This document shows positions 34,125 through 42,994 of a stretch of 64,000 nucleotides of DNA, piece after piece (the stretch's first letter is position 1; each line of letters opens with the position of its first letter). Under the pieces are notes generated by a model. That model was not told the DNA's origin and did not search any database. It saw only the letters and a program-made list of their open reading frames with translations. The stretch is from contig NZ_VFQC01000001.1 in the NCBI RefSeq assembly GCF_006717075.1, positions 124,001 to 188,000 on the forward strand, written 5' to 3'. A program made the position numbers and the translations under genes. Source of the DNA: Haloactinospora alba (GTDB lineage: Bacteria > Actinomycetota > Actinomycetes > Streptosporangiales > Streptosporangiaceae).

Positions 34125-35357
34125 ATGAAGAGCGTGGAGCAGCACATCCGGGACGTTCTGGAGCTCGTTCACCCCACGGAGCCCACCGAGCTGGACCTGC
34201 TCCAGGCGCACGGCGGGGTGCTCGCCGAACCCGTGTCCGCGCCGGTCTCCCTCCCGCGGTTCGACAACTCCGCGGTGGACGGCTACGCCGTCGTGGCCAC
34301 CGACCTCGACGGCGCCTCGGAGCAGGACCCGGCGCGTCTGCCCGTCGTCGCCGACATCCCCGCCGGGGACACCGCTGTGGTGACACTGCGGCCCGGCCAG
34401 TGCGCGCGCATCATGACCGGCGCGCCCCTCCCCGGGGGAGCGGACGCCGCGGTCCCGGTGGAGTGGACCGACGGCGGGACGGGGACCGTGACCGTCGACC
34501 GGCCCGTGACCGCCGGGAACGCCGTACGCCGCGCCGGCGGGGACGTGCGCGAGGGGGACCCGGTGCTGCGGTCCGGGGTGCGCGTGGGGCCGTCCGAGAC
34601 GGCGGTGCTGGCCGCGGTCGGCCGGGGCAGGGTGCGGGTGCACCCGCGGCCGCGGGTCGCCGTCCTGTCCACCGGGGAGGAACTGGTGGAACCCGGGGCG
34701 CCGCTCGGCCGGGGGCAGATCTGGGAGTCCAACAGCTACATGCTGGCCACCGCCGTACGGGACGCCGACGGTGTCGCGTCCCGGCACGCCGCCACCGGCG
34801 ACGACCCGGACAGCGTGCGCGAGGCGATCGAGGACGCCGCCGCGCGCTCCGACCTCATCCTCACCACCGGCGGTGTCAGCATGGGCGCCTACGACGCCGT
34901 CAAGGAGGTGCTCTCCCGGCTGGGAACGGTGTGGTTCGGCAAGGTCGCGGTGCAGCCGGGCATGCCCCAGGGCGCCGGAACGGTGGGCCACGACCGGACC
35001 CCGATCCTGACCCTTCCCGGAAACCCGGTCAGCGCCTTCGTGTCGTTCCAGCTGTTCGTTCGCCCCCTCCTGCGCGCGCTGCGCGGCCTTCCCCCCGACC
35101 CGCTGCCCTCGGTGCGCGCCCGGTTGGCGGCCCCGGGCCTCACCTCGCCGTACGGGAGGCGCTCGTACCTGCGGGCGGTGCTGGAACGCGACGGAAGCGA
35201 CCCGGAGGTGGCCCACACCGCCGAACTCGCCGCGCGGCAGGGGTCCCATCAGCTCTCCGCCCTCGCCGACAGCAACGCTCTGGTGGTGGTTCCGGAAGAG
35301 GTGACGGAACTGGCCAGCGGAGACGTGGTGGAAGCTGTCACCCTGGACGGGACGTAG
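34125..35357 (+). CDS. moeA: MoeA/Glp molybdopterin molybdotransferase
   Basis: A 410-residue MoeA-family protein (ATG 34125). It inserts molybdate into adenylylated molybdopterin. It shows FDNSAVDGYAVVA, IMTGAPLPGGADAAVPVEW, the MoCF-binding TGGVSMGAYDAVKEVL and LPGNPVSAFVSFQLFV, in family order with a C-terminal domain IV. In actinobacteria the paralogue next to glpR (37786 here) is called Glp and binds the divisome, so a cell-division role is plausible by synteny. The stop TAG begins a copy of the CTAG/GTCCTGTT repeat. Confidence 0.92.
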   Translation: MKSVEQHIRDVLELVHPTEPTELDLLQAHGGVLAEPVSAPVSLPRFDNSAVDGYAVVATDLDGASEQDPARLPVVADIPAGDTAVVTLRPGQCARIMTGAPLPGGADAAVPVEWTDGGTGTVTVDRPVTAGNAVRRAGGDVREGDPVLRSGVRVGPSETAVLAAVGRGRVRVHPRPRVAVLSTGEELVEPGAPLGRGQIWESNSYMLATAVRDADGVASRHAATGDDPDSVREAIEDAAARSDLILTTGGVSMGAYDAVKEVLSRLGTVWFGKVAVQPGMPQGAGTVGHDRTPILTLPGNPVSAFVSFQLFVRPLLRALRGLPPDPLPSVRARLAAPGLTSPYGRRSYLRAVLERDGSDPEVAHTAELAARQGSHQLSALADSNALVVVPEEVTELASGDVVEAVTLDGT

Positions 35358-35390
35358 ACCCTGTTCGGCGGACGCGTGCGCGTCGCTCCG
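35355..35390 (+). repeat. CTAG/GTCCTGTT repeat, copy B
   Basis: The moeA stop TAG is followed by ACCCTGTTCGGCGGACGCG, the same sequence that follows the stop codons at the other family copies. Here the outer base is G, not C, so CTAG is not complete. It is probably a terminator-like element, weaker than copy A. Confidence 0.45.
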
Positions 35391-35579
35391 GTACCCCGCC
35401 GGCGGCGCCCCCGTCCTCCCGACGGAGGATGCCCCCGCCCCGGCCCTCGGCCGTGCGGAGGGGCGCCGTCCGCGCCGCCCGGTGCGGGCAGCGTCCACCG
35501 GACAGGGCCCGCAGCCCGCGCACCGCACCGCCGCGGCGGTGCCGACCACAACCGACGCAAGGCACACAGGAAGCACACG

Positions 35580-36068
35580 ATGTCCGAATCAGGATCCGCC
35601 GGATTCACCCACCTCACCGAGTCCGGTGACGCCCGCATGGTCGACGTGTCGGCCAAGGAGTCCAGTGCCCGCAGCGCGACCGCGACGGGGCGAGTGCTGC
35701 TGGCGCCGGAGGCCGTGTCGGCCCTGCGCGACGGGGAGGTTCCCAAGGGGGACGCGCTGGCGGTGGCCAGGGTGGCGGGTATCCAGGGGGCCAAACGCAC
35801 CCCGGACCTCGTGCCGCTGTGCCACCCGATCGCTGTGCACGGTGTGGACGTCGACCTGCAGGTGCGCGACGAGGGGGTGCACATCAGCGCGACCGTGCGC
35901 ACCGCCGACCGCACCGGAGTGGAGATGGAGGCGCTGACCTGCGTGACAGCGGCGGCGCTGGGCCTGGTGGACATGGTCAAGGCGCTCGACCCCCAGGCGG
36001 TGGTTTCCGACGTGCGGGTCGAGGAGAAAACGGGAGGCAAGAGCGGGGATTGGCGGCGTTCCCGATGA
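35580..36068 (+). CDS. moaC: Cyclic pyranopterin monophosphate synthase
   Basis: A 162-residue MoaC, which makes cPMP in the second half-reaction of molybdenum cofactor synthesis. It shows FTHLTESGDARMVDVSAKE at the start, KGDALAVARVAGIQGAKRT, the conserved LVPLCHPI, and the active-site region GVEMEALTCVTAAALGLVDM with KALD. The ATG at 35580 is followed closely by this signature. It overlaps mogA by 4 nt (ATGA). Confidence 0.95.
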   Translation: MSESGSAGFTHLTESGDARMVDVSAKESSARSATATGRVLLAPEAVSALRDGEVPKGDALAVARVAGIQGAKRTPDLVPLCHPIAVHGVDVDLQVRDEGVHISATVRTADRTGVEMEALTCVTAAALGLVDMVKALDPQAVVSDVRVEEKTGGKSGDWRRSR

Positions 36069-36586
36069 GCGGCCAGGAACACGCGCCGAGCGCGCTCGCC
36101 GTCACGGTGTCCAACCGGGCGTGGGAGGGGACCTATCCGGACCGTTCCGGTCCGGTCCTGGTGGACCTGCTGGGACAGGCGGGATGCGCGGCGTTCGGCC
36201 CCTGGGTGGTGCCCGACGGGCAGCCGGTCGCCGAGGCGTTGGAGCAGGCCCGCGACGCGGGGTACGACGCGGTGATCACCAGCGGGGGAACGGGGCTGAA
36301 CCCGAACGACGCCACACCGGAGGCCACCCGCCCGCTGCTGGGCTACGAGGTTCCGGGGGTCGCCGAGGCCGTACGCGCGGCCGGCCGGGAGAAGGGCGTC
36401 GCCTCCGCCGTCCTCTCGCGCGGCCTGGCCGGAGTGATGGAGCGCGGTGACGGGCACCGCGTGTTCGTCGTGAACCTGCCCGGCTCCACCGGCGGAGTAC
36501 GGGACGGGATGGAGGTGCTGTCGCGGTTGCTGGCCCACGCGCTGGACCAGATACGCGGCGGCGACCACCCCCGCGCGGCGGGCTGA
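36065..36586 (+). CDS. mogA: Molybdopterin adenylyltransferase (MogA/MoaB family)
   Basis: A 173-residue MoCF-domain protein starting in ATGA overlap with moaC. It shows VTVSNRAWEGTYPDRSGPVL, the MPT-binding ITSGGTGLNPNDATPEAT, and VFVVNLPGSTGGVRDGMEVL. It adenylylates molybdopterin before MoeA inserts molybdate. The order moeA-moaC-mogA is the usual actinobacterial cofactor group. Confidence 0.92.
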   Translation: MSGQEHAPSALAVTVSNRAWEGTYPDRSGPVLVDLLGQAGCAAFGPWVVPDGQPVAEALEQARDAGYDAVITSGGTGLNPNDATPEATRPLLGYEVPGVAEAVRAAGREKGVASAVLSRGLAGVMERGDGHRVFVVNLPGSTGGVRDGMEVLSRLLAHALDQIRGGDHPRAAG

Positions 36587-36798
36587 CCGTCCGGTTCCGG
36601 ACGTCGGCGCCGCGCGGGTAGGGTGCTGCTCCGGTGTCCGCGCGCCGCGCCCGGCCTGGCGCGCAGGCGCCGCGTTGTTTCGGCCATGGTGGAATACTGG
36701 ACGTTGTCGTAGGAAACGGCGCGTCCGGCCGCTCCCGTCACGCGCAGTCCCGGCGCCCGGCCGCCAGCGGCGCCGGAAGCATCGGAAGGACACAGGAA

Positions 36799-37443
36799 GT
36801 GAATCGGATACGAGGCTGGCCGGTCACCCTGCGGGAGGGGCCGGTTGGTCTGCGTCCACTGCGGCTGCGCGACGCCCGCCCCATGCGGGAAGTGCGGGTG
36901 CGCAACGCCGAATGGTTGCGACCCTGGGAACCGACGCATCCCGAGATGCCGTTGCAGGACTCCAGCCTGACTCCCTACATCGCCATGGTGCAGTCGATCC
37001 GCCGGGAGGCCCGTCAGGGCACCTCCCTTCCGTGGGCGCTGCTGTACGAGGGCGAGTTCGTCGGCCAGCTGACCATCAGCGCGCTCATCTGGGGGGCGGC
37101 GCGCTCCGCGCAGGTCGGCTACTGGATCGACGGCGCCTACGCCGGCCGGGGGGTCACCCCCACCGCGGTGGCGATGGCCGTGGACCACGCGTTCTTCACC
37201 GTGGGGCTGCACCGTATCGAGGCCAGCGTTCGGCCGGAGAACACGGCGAGCAGGCGCGTCGTCCAGAAACTGGGGTTCCACGACGAGGGGACACGCCGGC
37301 GGCAGTTGCACATCGACGGCGCGTGGCGGGACCACATCTGTTACGCGCTCACCCACGAGGACGTTCCCGGCGGGTTACTCCAGCGTTGGCGACACGGCCA
37401 AAACCCGTCGTTACCGGGAGACCCACCGCACACCGGTCGCTGA
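36799..37443 (+). CDS. GNAT acetyltransferase, RimJ/RimL type
   Basis: A 214-residue N-acetyltransferase starting at GTG 36799, after AGGACACAGGAA. It shows LRPLRLRDARPMREVRVRN at the start, the acetyl-CoA loop GYWIDGAYAGRGVTPTAV and the C-terminal IEASVRPENTASRRVVQKLG typical of RimJ/RimL-like enzymes that acetylate ribosomal protein N-termini or other amines. It sits between mogA and glpR, a conserved actinobacterial neighbourhood. Confidence 0.87.
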   Translation: MNRIRGWPVTLREGPVGLRPLRLRDARPMREVRVRNAEWLRPWEPTHPEMPLQDSSLTPYIAMVQSIRREARQGTSLPWALLYEGEFVGQLTISALIWGAARSAQVGYWIDGAYAGRGVTPTAVAMAVDHAFFTVGLHRIEASVRPENTASRRVVQKLGFHDEGTRRRQLHIDGAWRDHICYALTHEDVPGGLLQRWRHGQNPSLPGDPPHTGR

Positions 37444-37785
37444 CCCCCCGCGAACCGGAGACACGTTACTCCTGGACACACGTCCACGGAGGAATCACCG
37501 AGGAAGAGGACAGACTGCAATCTCACGACACTCCGGTCCGAATACTGCGCATTTACGGACACTGGGTCGTACGGTGCGGAACGTAGACGTATCAACGATA
37601 CGGACAATGCGTGCATATGGCGCATGGGAGACAGCGCTCGGGGGGCACGGAGAACGATTCCGGAACGGAACCGCGACCGTGGACCGTCGTACCTGTCCAC
37701 CGTCTTTCACGCTGCGCCGCGCACGGATGGCCGTGTCGGTACAGCGTCTGGCAGTGTCGTGTGATCGGCGGTACGAGGAGGGGTA
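37444..37785. other. Upstream region of glpR
   Basis: About 340 bases, lower in GC than its surroundings, with no convincing gene. It probably contains the glpR promoter. No known RNA motif is recognisable. Confidence 0.4.
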
Positions 37786-38532
37786 ATGGGCAGCTCTCCT
37801 CTGTATCTTGCCATCGTCGTCGTGTGGCTCATCGTGCTCGTTCCGATGCTGCTGCGCCGTGACGCGTCCGACCCCGCACCGGCGACCTCGCGCCGCACCG
37901 ACCGCCGGGGCGGTCCCGGTCCGGGTGGTGGGTCGGACATAAGTGACGATGAGGACGAGGACTTCATCGACGACGAGTCCACTGATGAGGACGAGTCCGA
38001 TATCAGCGACAATGGCGATTCGGAGGACACCCCTCCGCCGCGTCGTGCCCCGGCAGCGCCCCGGGCGCGTACCGAGGCCGCCGAGGACGGGGAGGAATCC
38101 GGCGAGCCCGCAGAGGAGACGGACGCCGAGGTGCTGTCCCAGCGCGGTCCCGCACCGCCCCGGGTGAACCGGGCCCGCATCATCGCGCGCCGCCGCCGCC
38201 GTACCACCGGCCTGGTCACACTGATCGCGGTAACCGCGGTGGCCGTGGTCGCCGGCCTCGGGCCGGCATGGGTACTCATCCCGCCGGCGCTGCTGCTGAC
38301 GGGGCATCTCGCGCTGTTGCGCGAGGCGGCCAAGGCCGACACCGAGCGCCGTGTCGCCGAGCTGCGGCACCGGCGCCGGAAGCGGCGCGAGGAAGCCCGC
38401 CGCGCGGCCGAGGAGGCCGAGCGCCGTCAGCGGGAGCCCCGCGTCCCGGCCAACGTGGTCGAGTTGGACGCGCGCCGCAGTGACGTCTATGATCAGTACG
38501 CCGACGCGCACATACGCGCCGCCGGGGACTGA
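37786..38532 (+). CDS. glpR: Divisome membrane protein GlpR/SepX
   Basis: A 248-residue protein. An N-terminal membrane helix (LYLAIVVVWLIVLVPMLLRR) is followed by a strongly acidic disordered region (DISDDEDEDFIDDESTDED and onward), a Pro/Arg-rich linker, two more hydrophobic segments near residues 143-175 (LVTLIAVTAVAVVAGLG, AWVLIPPALLLTG), and a long basic/acidic helix. The C-terminus has NVVELDARRSDVYDQYADAH. This layout, and its place beside the MoeA-like Glp, fit GlpR/SepX, the Glp receptor at the actinobacterial division site. The acidic insert is extreme. Confidence 0.85.
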   Translation: MGSSPLYLAIVVVWLIVLVPMLLRRDASDPAPATSRRTDRRGGPGPGGGSDISDDEDEDFIDDESTDEDESDISDNGDSEDTPPPRRAPAAPRARTEAAEDGEESGEPAEETDAEVLSQRGPAPPRVNRARIIARRRRRTTGLVTLIAVTAVAVVAGLGPAWVLIPPALLLTGHLALLREAAKADTERRVAELRHRRRKRREEARRAAEEAERRQREPRVPANVVELDARRSDVYDQYADAHIRAAGD

Positions 38533-38605
38533 GCGCGGTCCGGAACCGTCCCGGTCTCCGATTCGGCAAACAGCACACGAGCTGTTATCGTATAGAGCGT
38601 CTCAA

Positions 38606-38679
38606 GGGGCTGTGGCGCAGTCCGGTAGCGCATCTCGTTCGCATCGAGAGGGTCCGGGGTTCAAATCCCCGCAGCTCCA
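38606..38679 (+). tRNA. tRNA-Ala (anticodon CGC)
   Basis: A 74-nt cloverleaf: acceptor GGGGCTG pairs with CAGCTCC plus A73 and includes the G3-U70 alanine identity pair; anticodon stem TCTCG/CGAGA encloses TTCGCAT (anticodon CGC, codon GCG); T-arm CGGGG-TTCAAAT-CCCCG. No CCA is encoded. Confidence 0.96.
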
Positions 38680-38688
38680 CACGAGATC

Positions 38689-38730
38689 AGGTCCCCGTTC
38701 CCGGCACAGGGAACGGGGACCTTGTTGTTG
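38689..38730 (+). terminator. Strong intrinsic terminator after tRNA-Ala
   Basis: AGGTCCCCGTTCCC (689-702) pairs fully with GGGAACGGGGACCT (709-722) around a 6-nt loop, followed by TTGTTGTTG. It ends the tRNA-Ala transcript. Confidence 0.85.
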
Positions 38731-38828
38731 CCCGCAGCGGGGCCGTTCCCCGCGCCATGGGGGAGCCCCGGCCGGAATCCCGCGCCCCGACGGGGCGGCC
38801 GGCTGCCGTTGCCGGGGCCGAGCCTCTC

Positions 38829-40778
38829 CTAGACCGCGGCGTCGAACCCGAACTGCTGGGCGTAGAACGACAGCTCGGCCTCCAGCGCCTCCCTGATCGA
38901 GTCCGCCTTCCGGAACCCGTGCCCCTCCTCGGGAAAAGCGCGGTAGACGCACGGAAGCCCGTGCTCGTCCAACGCGGCTCTCAGACGCCGGGCGTGCTCC
39001 GGCGGACAGATCTCGTCCTTCTCCCCCTGCAGCAGCAGAACCGGTCCGGCCGCCCGCCGGGCGTTCGTGACGGGCGAGCGCTCCACGTAACGATCCCGGC
39101 ACTCCGGAAGAGGGCCGATGAGGCTGTCGAGGTAGCGGGACTCGAAGTCGTGGGTTCCACCCGCGGCGGCGGCCAGGGGATCGAGCAGCGGGAACATGAG
39201 CGTTCCGCAGCGGAAGACGTCGGTCGACGTCAGCGCCACGGCGGCGGTCCAGCCCCCGGAGCTGCCGCCGCGTATGGCGATCCGCCGGAGGTCGGCCGTC
39301 CCCTCCCGAGCGAGGGCGCGGGCGACGCGGGCGCAGTCCGCGACGTCGACGACCCCCCACTGGCCGCGCAGCCGGTTGCGGAACCGCCTCCCGTACCCGG
39401 TCGACCCGCCGTGGTTCACGGCGACGACGCCGATCCCGCGACTGGTGAAGTAGGCGATGTCCGCCCGGAGCTCGGGGGCGGCGCGGCCGGTCGGCCCGCC
39501 GTGCACGTGGACCAGGAAGGGAGGGAGCTCCCCCGCCGGGGCCCGGTACTCCGGATTGTGCGGCGGGTACACGAGCGCGGGGACCGGCTCCCCCTCCGGC
39601 CCCGCGAAGCGGCGTTCGTGCGGAACGGGCAGGTACGCCGGGTCGGGCGAGCGCCGCGGCGGCCGGGAGAGCTCCGCGCGGCACCGGGAACGTGTGTCCG
39701 CGCGCACCACGGTGTGTCTCTGCCGGGGGGACGCCGCCACCCCGATGACCTCCCCGCCGCGGCGCGTGGTGATGTCCGGCTCCCAGGACGGGAAGGCGGT
39801 GTCCAGGTCGCGGACCGTCGACGTGCCCTCGTCGAGGACCGCCAACCTCCCCGAACGCACCACGGCGTAGCGCCCCGCCCCCAGGGGGGAGAACCAGCGG
39901 CTTCCCAGCTGCCAGAGCGGACCGCCCAGTTCCTCCGCGCAGGGGGCGAGGTTGCGGCGCGTCCGGTCGAGGCCGATCCGGTACAGGTTCCACCAGCCGT
40001 CGGGGTCGGACAGGGCCAGCAGCGAGTCGGGTCCGTCCCACGCGAACTGGCAGACCGCCTCACAGGGACCTCCCGCCAGGACCCGGGCGGGGCCGACGCC
40101 GCCCGCGCCGTCCAGGGGGGCGACGTACAGCAGCGTGCCGTCCCAGGGCATCGCCGGGTGGTCCCAGCCCAGCCACGCGAGGTGGCGCCCGTCCGGGCTC
40201 GGTCTCGGGGAGCTCAGGAAGTGGTGGTTGTCGGCCAGCACACGCTGCCGCGAGGGGTCGCCGACGGCCTCCCCCGAGAGGGGGACGGCGACGGCGTCGC
40301 GGCTGACGTCCGTCCGCCGGCCGCCGTACACGGTTTCGCGTACGCACCAGACCTCGTCCCCGCCCGGACCCGCGACGGGGTCGGCGTAGCGGGTCGTGTG
40401 CGGTAGCTCCGCGCGGGGAGTGAGCGGGACGGGGTCCGGGGCCGCCGCTCCCGGACTCGCCGCGTACAGCCGCTGGTCGGACCACTCGGTGAAAACCAGC
40501 CGGCTCGCCGCGTCCGGGGGCAGCAGGCACCACGGCCGCCCGCCGTACTCGTGCACCCGGTTGCGGACGCTCCACGGTGCGGGCAGCGCCTCCTCGACCC
40601 GGCCCGTGTCCTCCCGGAGCCGTAACAGGGCCACCCGACCGTCCTCCTCGGGCCTGCGCTGCGTCCACCACACGTGGCCCTCCTCCGCCTCGACCCACTG
40701 GGGCAGACTGCTCGTCGCCACCGCGTCGTCACTGGTGACGGCCGAGACCCAGGTGCCGTACGGTGCGTTCTCCGGCAT
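38829..40778 (-). CDS. S9-family prolyl-oligopeptidase-like serine peptidase
   Basis: A 649-residue protein from ATG 40778. The N-terminal two thirds form a beta-propeller (WDGTLLYVAPLDG, WNLYRIGLDRTRR and similar blades). The C-terminal alpha/beta-hydrolase has the nucleophile S506 in GGSSGGW, the Asp in LLQGEKDEICPPEH and the His in FPEEGHGFRK. HVHGGPTGRAAPEL provides the oxyanion region. There is no signal peptide, so it is cytosolic. It lies downstream of the biosynthetic cluster but beyond a strong hairpin, so membership in the cluster is doubtful. Confidence 0.9.
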   Translation of the reverse strand: MPENAPYGTWVSAVTSDDAVATSSLPQWVEAEEGHVWWTQRRPEEDGRVALLRLREDTGRVEEALPAPWSVRNRVHEYGGRPWCLLPPDAASRLVFTEWSDQRLYAASPGAAAPDPVPLTPRAELPHTTRYADPVAGPGGDEVWCVRETVYGGRRTDVSRDAVAVPLSGEAVGDPSRQRVLADNHHFLSSPRPSPDGRHLAWLGWDHPAMPWDGTLLYVAPLDGAGGVGPARVLAGGPCEAVCQFAWDGPDSLLALSDPDGWWNLYRIGLDRTRRNLAPCAEELGGPLWQLGSRWFSPLGAGRYAVVRSGRLAVLDEGTSTVRDLDTAFPSWEPDITTRRGGEVIGVAASPRQRHTVVRADTRSRCRAELSRPPRRSPDPAYLPVPHERRFAGPEGEPVPALVYPPHNPEYRAPAGELPPFLVHVHGGPTGRAAPELRADIAYFTSRGIGVVAVNHGGSTGYGRRFRNRLRGQWGVVDVADCARVARALAREGTADLRRIAIRGGSSGGWTAAVALTSTDVFRCGTLMFPLLDPLAAAAGGTHDFESRYLDSLIGPLPECRDRYVERSPVTNARRAAGPVLLLQGEKDEICPPEHARRLRAALDEHGLPCVYRAFPEEGHGFRKADSIREALEAELSFYAQQFGFDAAV

Positions 40779-40888
40779 TCGCGCGCTCCTGTTCGCTGGT
40801 CCGGGCGAGGGTGTTCCGTCGTGGGGCCCGCGTGGCGGCAGGGGCTGCCCCTCGGCAGGGGCGGGAAGCGCCGAACGGGGAACGTGCC

Positions 40889-40926
40889 GTGCTCCGGTGG
40901 GGTGGCGCGCCGCCCCACCGGAGCAC
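40889..40926. terminator. 38-bp inverted repeat ending the biosynthetic operon
   Basis: GTGCTCCGGTGGGGTGGCG (889-907) is followed directly by its near-perfect reverse complement (908-926), with one mismatch in 19 pairs. It lies 38 nt past the terpene synthase stop and upstream of the S9 peptidase. It is probably a bidirectional terminator. Confidence 0.65.
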
Positions 40927-40963
40927 ACCGGCCCGACGGAGACCGCTCACCGGGGTGGGGATG

Positions 40964-42028
40964 TCAGAAGTAACCGATGTGTTCGGGGTCGCACACCACC
41001 GAGTCGGCGGTCTCGCCGTCGAGGTGGTAGCGCCGGGAGACCTGGTGGAAACGGTGGTTGCCGCCGAGCAGCAGGTCGAGGGCGCGTGCGTACCTGTCCG
41101 CCTGCGGGAAATCCGTCGTCGCCACCCACTCGTCCCGGGCGGCGGCGTACTCCTTCCCGGCCGTCGTGATCATCGCGACGAGGTCGTCGATCGCCTCCTG
41201 CCAGGAGTAGCCCTCGTTGAACACGCGGAGCGTGACAGGGTGCACCAGCGAGGTGAGGTTCTCCTGGTGGTAGACGTACTCGCGCCGGAACGAGTAGAGG
41301 TCGTTCATCAGGAAGAGGTGACGCGCGGCGGGGGCGAGCGCGCGCTGGAGGGCGGGGTCCCGGAAGAAGCCCGACGGCACCTCCAGTCCGGACATGGGGG
41401 CAGCGCCGAGGAAGAAGATGTCGGTGAAGTACGTCGTGTCCCTGTAACGCAGGTACTCCGCCATGGTCATGTCGATCAGGGACGGCATGGCGGCGCGGTG
41501 CTGGTCCTTGCGCGTCATGCTCTGGAAACCGTCCCGGACTGTGTCCAGGAACTGTTCCCCGGCGTCGGACGGGAGCCACGAGCGGATCTCGAAGGTCAGC
41601 TCGACGATCTTCGCCAGCAGCGCGTCATCGGTGAGCTCCCACGGGGACGCACCGGCCTCCCGGCCGCGGGCGATCATCGCGTTGATCCGGTCCCATATGG
41701 TCACGCTCGTCCCGGTCGCTCCGTCGTTCCTGGCCCACGCGGTCTCGACCGCGTCGTCGCACAGGCAGAGCAGGCCGTTCCACTTCACCCACGTGTCCAG
41801 GCGCTCCCTGTCCGCCTCGGGGTAGATGAGAGCGATCCCGAGGTGCAGCTTCGACTCGCGGTAGTAGTCGGTTCTGCCCGACATCCACGAGGCGCCCTCG
41901 AAGAAGGGGAAGCACCACTCGTCCATGGCCGCCTGGTACTCGTCGTCGTAGTGCGGGTTGACCGCCCACGGACCGCATTCGAGCCGGGGGAGTTCGTACT
42001 GGATCGTCCTGTCGGGCTGGACACTCAC
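40964..42028 (-). CDS. Class I terpene synthase
   Basis: A 354-residue terpene cyclase starting at GTG 42028 behind AAAGGAACA. Both metal-binding motifs are present: the Asp-rich D91-DAVE (LCLCDDAVETAW) and the NSE triad N242, S246, E250 in NDLYSFRRE, followed by RY-like residues at the C-terminus (HQVSRRYHLDG). It should ionise a prenyl diphosphate and cyclise it; the size fits bacterial mono-, sesqui- or diterpene cyclases, and the product cannot be read. It is the last gene of a minus-strand biosynthetic operon, 95 nt after a methyltransferase gene that may modify its product. Confidence 0.88.
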   Translation of the reverse strand: MSVQPDRTIQYELPRLECGPWAVNPHYDDEYQAAMDEWCFPFFEGASWMSGRTDYYRESKLHLGIALIYPEADRERLDTWVKWNGLLCLCDDAVETAWARNDGATGTSVTIWDRINAMIARGREAGASPWELTDDALLAKIVELTFEIRSWLPSDAGEQFLDTVRDGFQSMTRKDQHRAAMPSLIDMTMAEYLRYRDTTYFTDIFFLGAAPMSGLEVPSGFFRDPALQRALAPAARHLFLMNDLYSFRREYVYHQENLTSLVHPVTLRVFNEGYSWQEAIDDLVAMITTAGKEYAAARDEWVATTDFPQADRYARALDLLLGGNHRFHQVSRRYHLDGETADSVVCDPEHIGYF

Positions 42029-42123
42029 GAGTGTTCCTTTCCTGTTCGTTCGGGTCGCGTCGCCGGTGGGTCCGCGAGGAGCCACCGGGCCGGCTCCGCC
42101 CCCGGGGGACGGGACCGGAGGGG

Positions 42124-42786
42124 TCACGAAGCGGGGTGGAACCCCAGCAGGGCGGCGACGGAACGGTCGCCTCCGTAATCCAGCCAGGTCCGGCGCACGA
42201 CGCGCGCGCCGGGCATCAGGGCCAGGTACTCGTCGAGGCCGCGCAGCCGCGACCACTTGCTGACCGGAACGTGGGCGCGCTCGTACTCGATCAGGACGAG
42301 GTAGCGGCAGGACTCCGCGAGTGAGCGGCACGCCGCGGCGATCCCCTCCTCATCGAGCACGTGCATGAGGACCCAGACGGACACGCCGATGTCGAACCGC
42401 GCCTCGCCCCAGGGGCGCTGCTCCGCGCGTCCTGTCCGGAACTCCACGTTGTCCAGCGACGCGCAGCGCTCCCGGGCCAGGTCGAGCATCCGCGGTGTCA
42501 TGTCGACGGCCGTCACGTGCTGGGCCAGCTCAGCCACCGTGGGCGTGAGCCTGCCGATACCGCACCCCACCTCCAGGGCGGAGGCCGGCGGACGCCCCAT
42601 CTCACGGCGCGCGGTCTCCGCGAACTCCCCGAGGACACGCGCGGTCTCGCGCGTCACTCCCTCGTTCAGCTCCTCCGGCTGCGAGGCACGCATGACCCGT
42701 GCCAGCCCGTCGCGCATGGACCTGCTGGCCCACTCCCGGGCCACCTCCCGGCCACTCGGAGCGAGCAGCTCCTCACCGCGTTCCAC
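42124..42786 (-). CDS. Class I SAM methyltransferase in the cluster
   Basis: A 220-residue methyltransferase from GTG 42786 (GGAG upstream). Motif I is ALEVGCGIGRLTPTVA, strand 2 ends in VTAVDMTPRMLDLARERC, and FDIGVSVWVLMHVLDEEGI is the motif II region. It lies between the type II thioesterase and terpene synthase genes, in the same direction. The acceptor could be the terpene or the peptide-polyketide. Confidence 0.82.
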   Translation of the reverse strand: MERGEELLAPSGREVAREWASRSMRDGLARVMRASQPEELNEGVTRETARVLGEFAETARREMGRPPASALEVGCGIGRLTPTVAELAQHVTAVDMTPRMLDLARERCASLDNVEFRTGRAEQRPWGEARFDIGVSVWVLMHVLDEEGIAAACRSLAESCRYLVLIEYERAHVPVSKWSRLRGLDEYLALMPGARVVRRTWLDYGGDRSVAALLGFHPAS

Positions 42787-42994
42787 CTCGGCTTCTCCTT
42801 CCGTACGGGTTCGGCAGCCTTCCCCTGCGTTCCGACGGGGCAGGGCGGCCATGGCGATGTCGGGCCCCGGCGGTTCGGGGCGCTGCCGTGGGGGGACGCT
42901 GGCCGCACGACGTTCTGTGCGGCCGCGGCAGCGGCTCGGGGGCTGGTTGTCGTGCTTCCGGCGCTGACGCACGACAGCGCCCGTCCGGCCGGAC

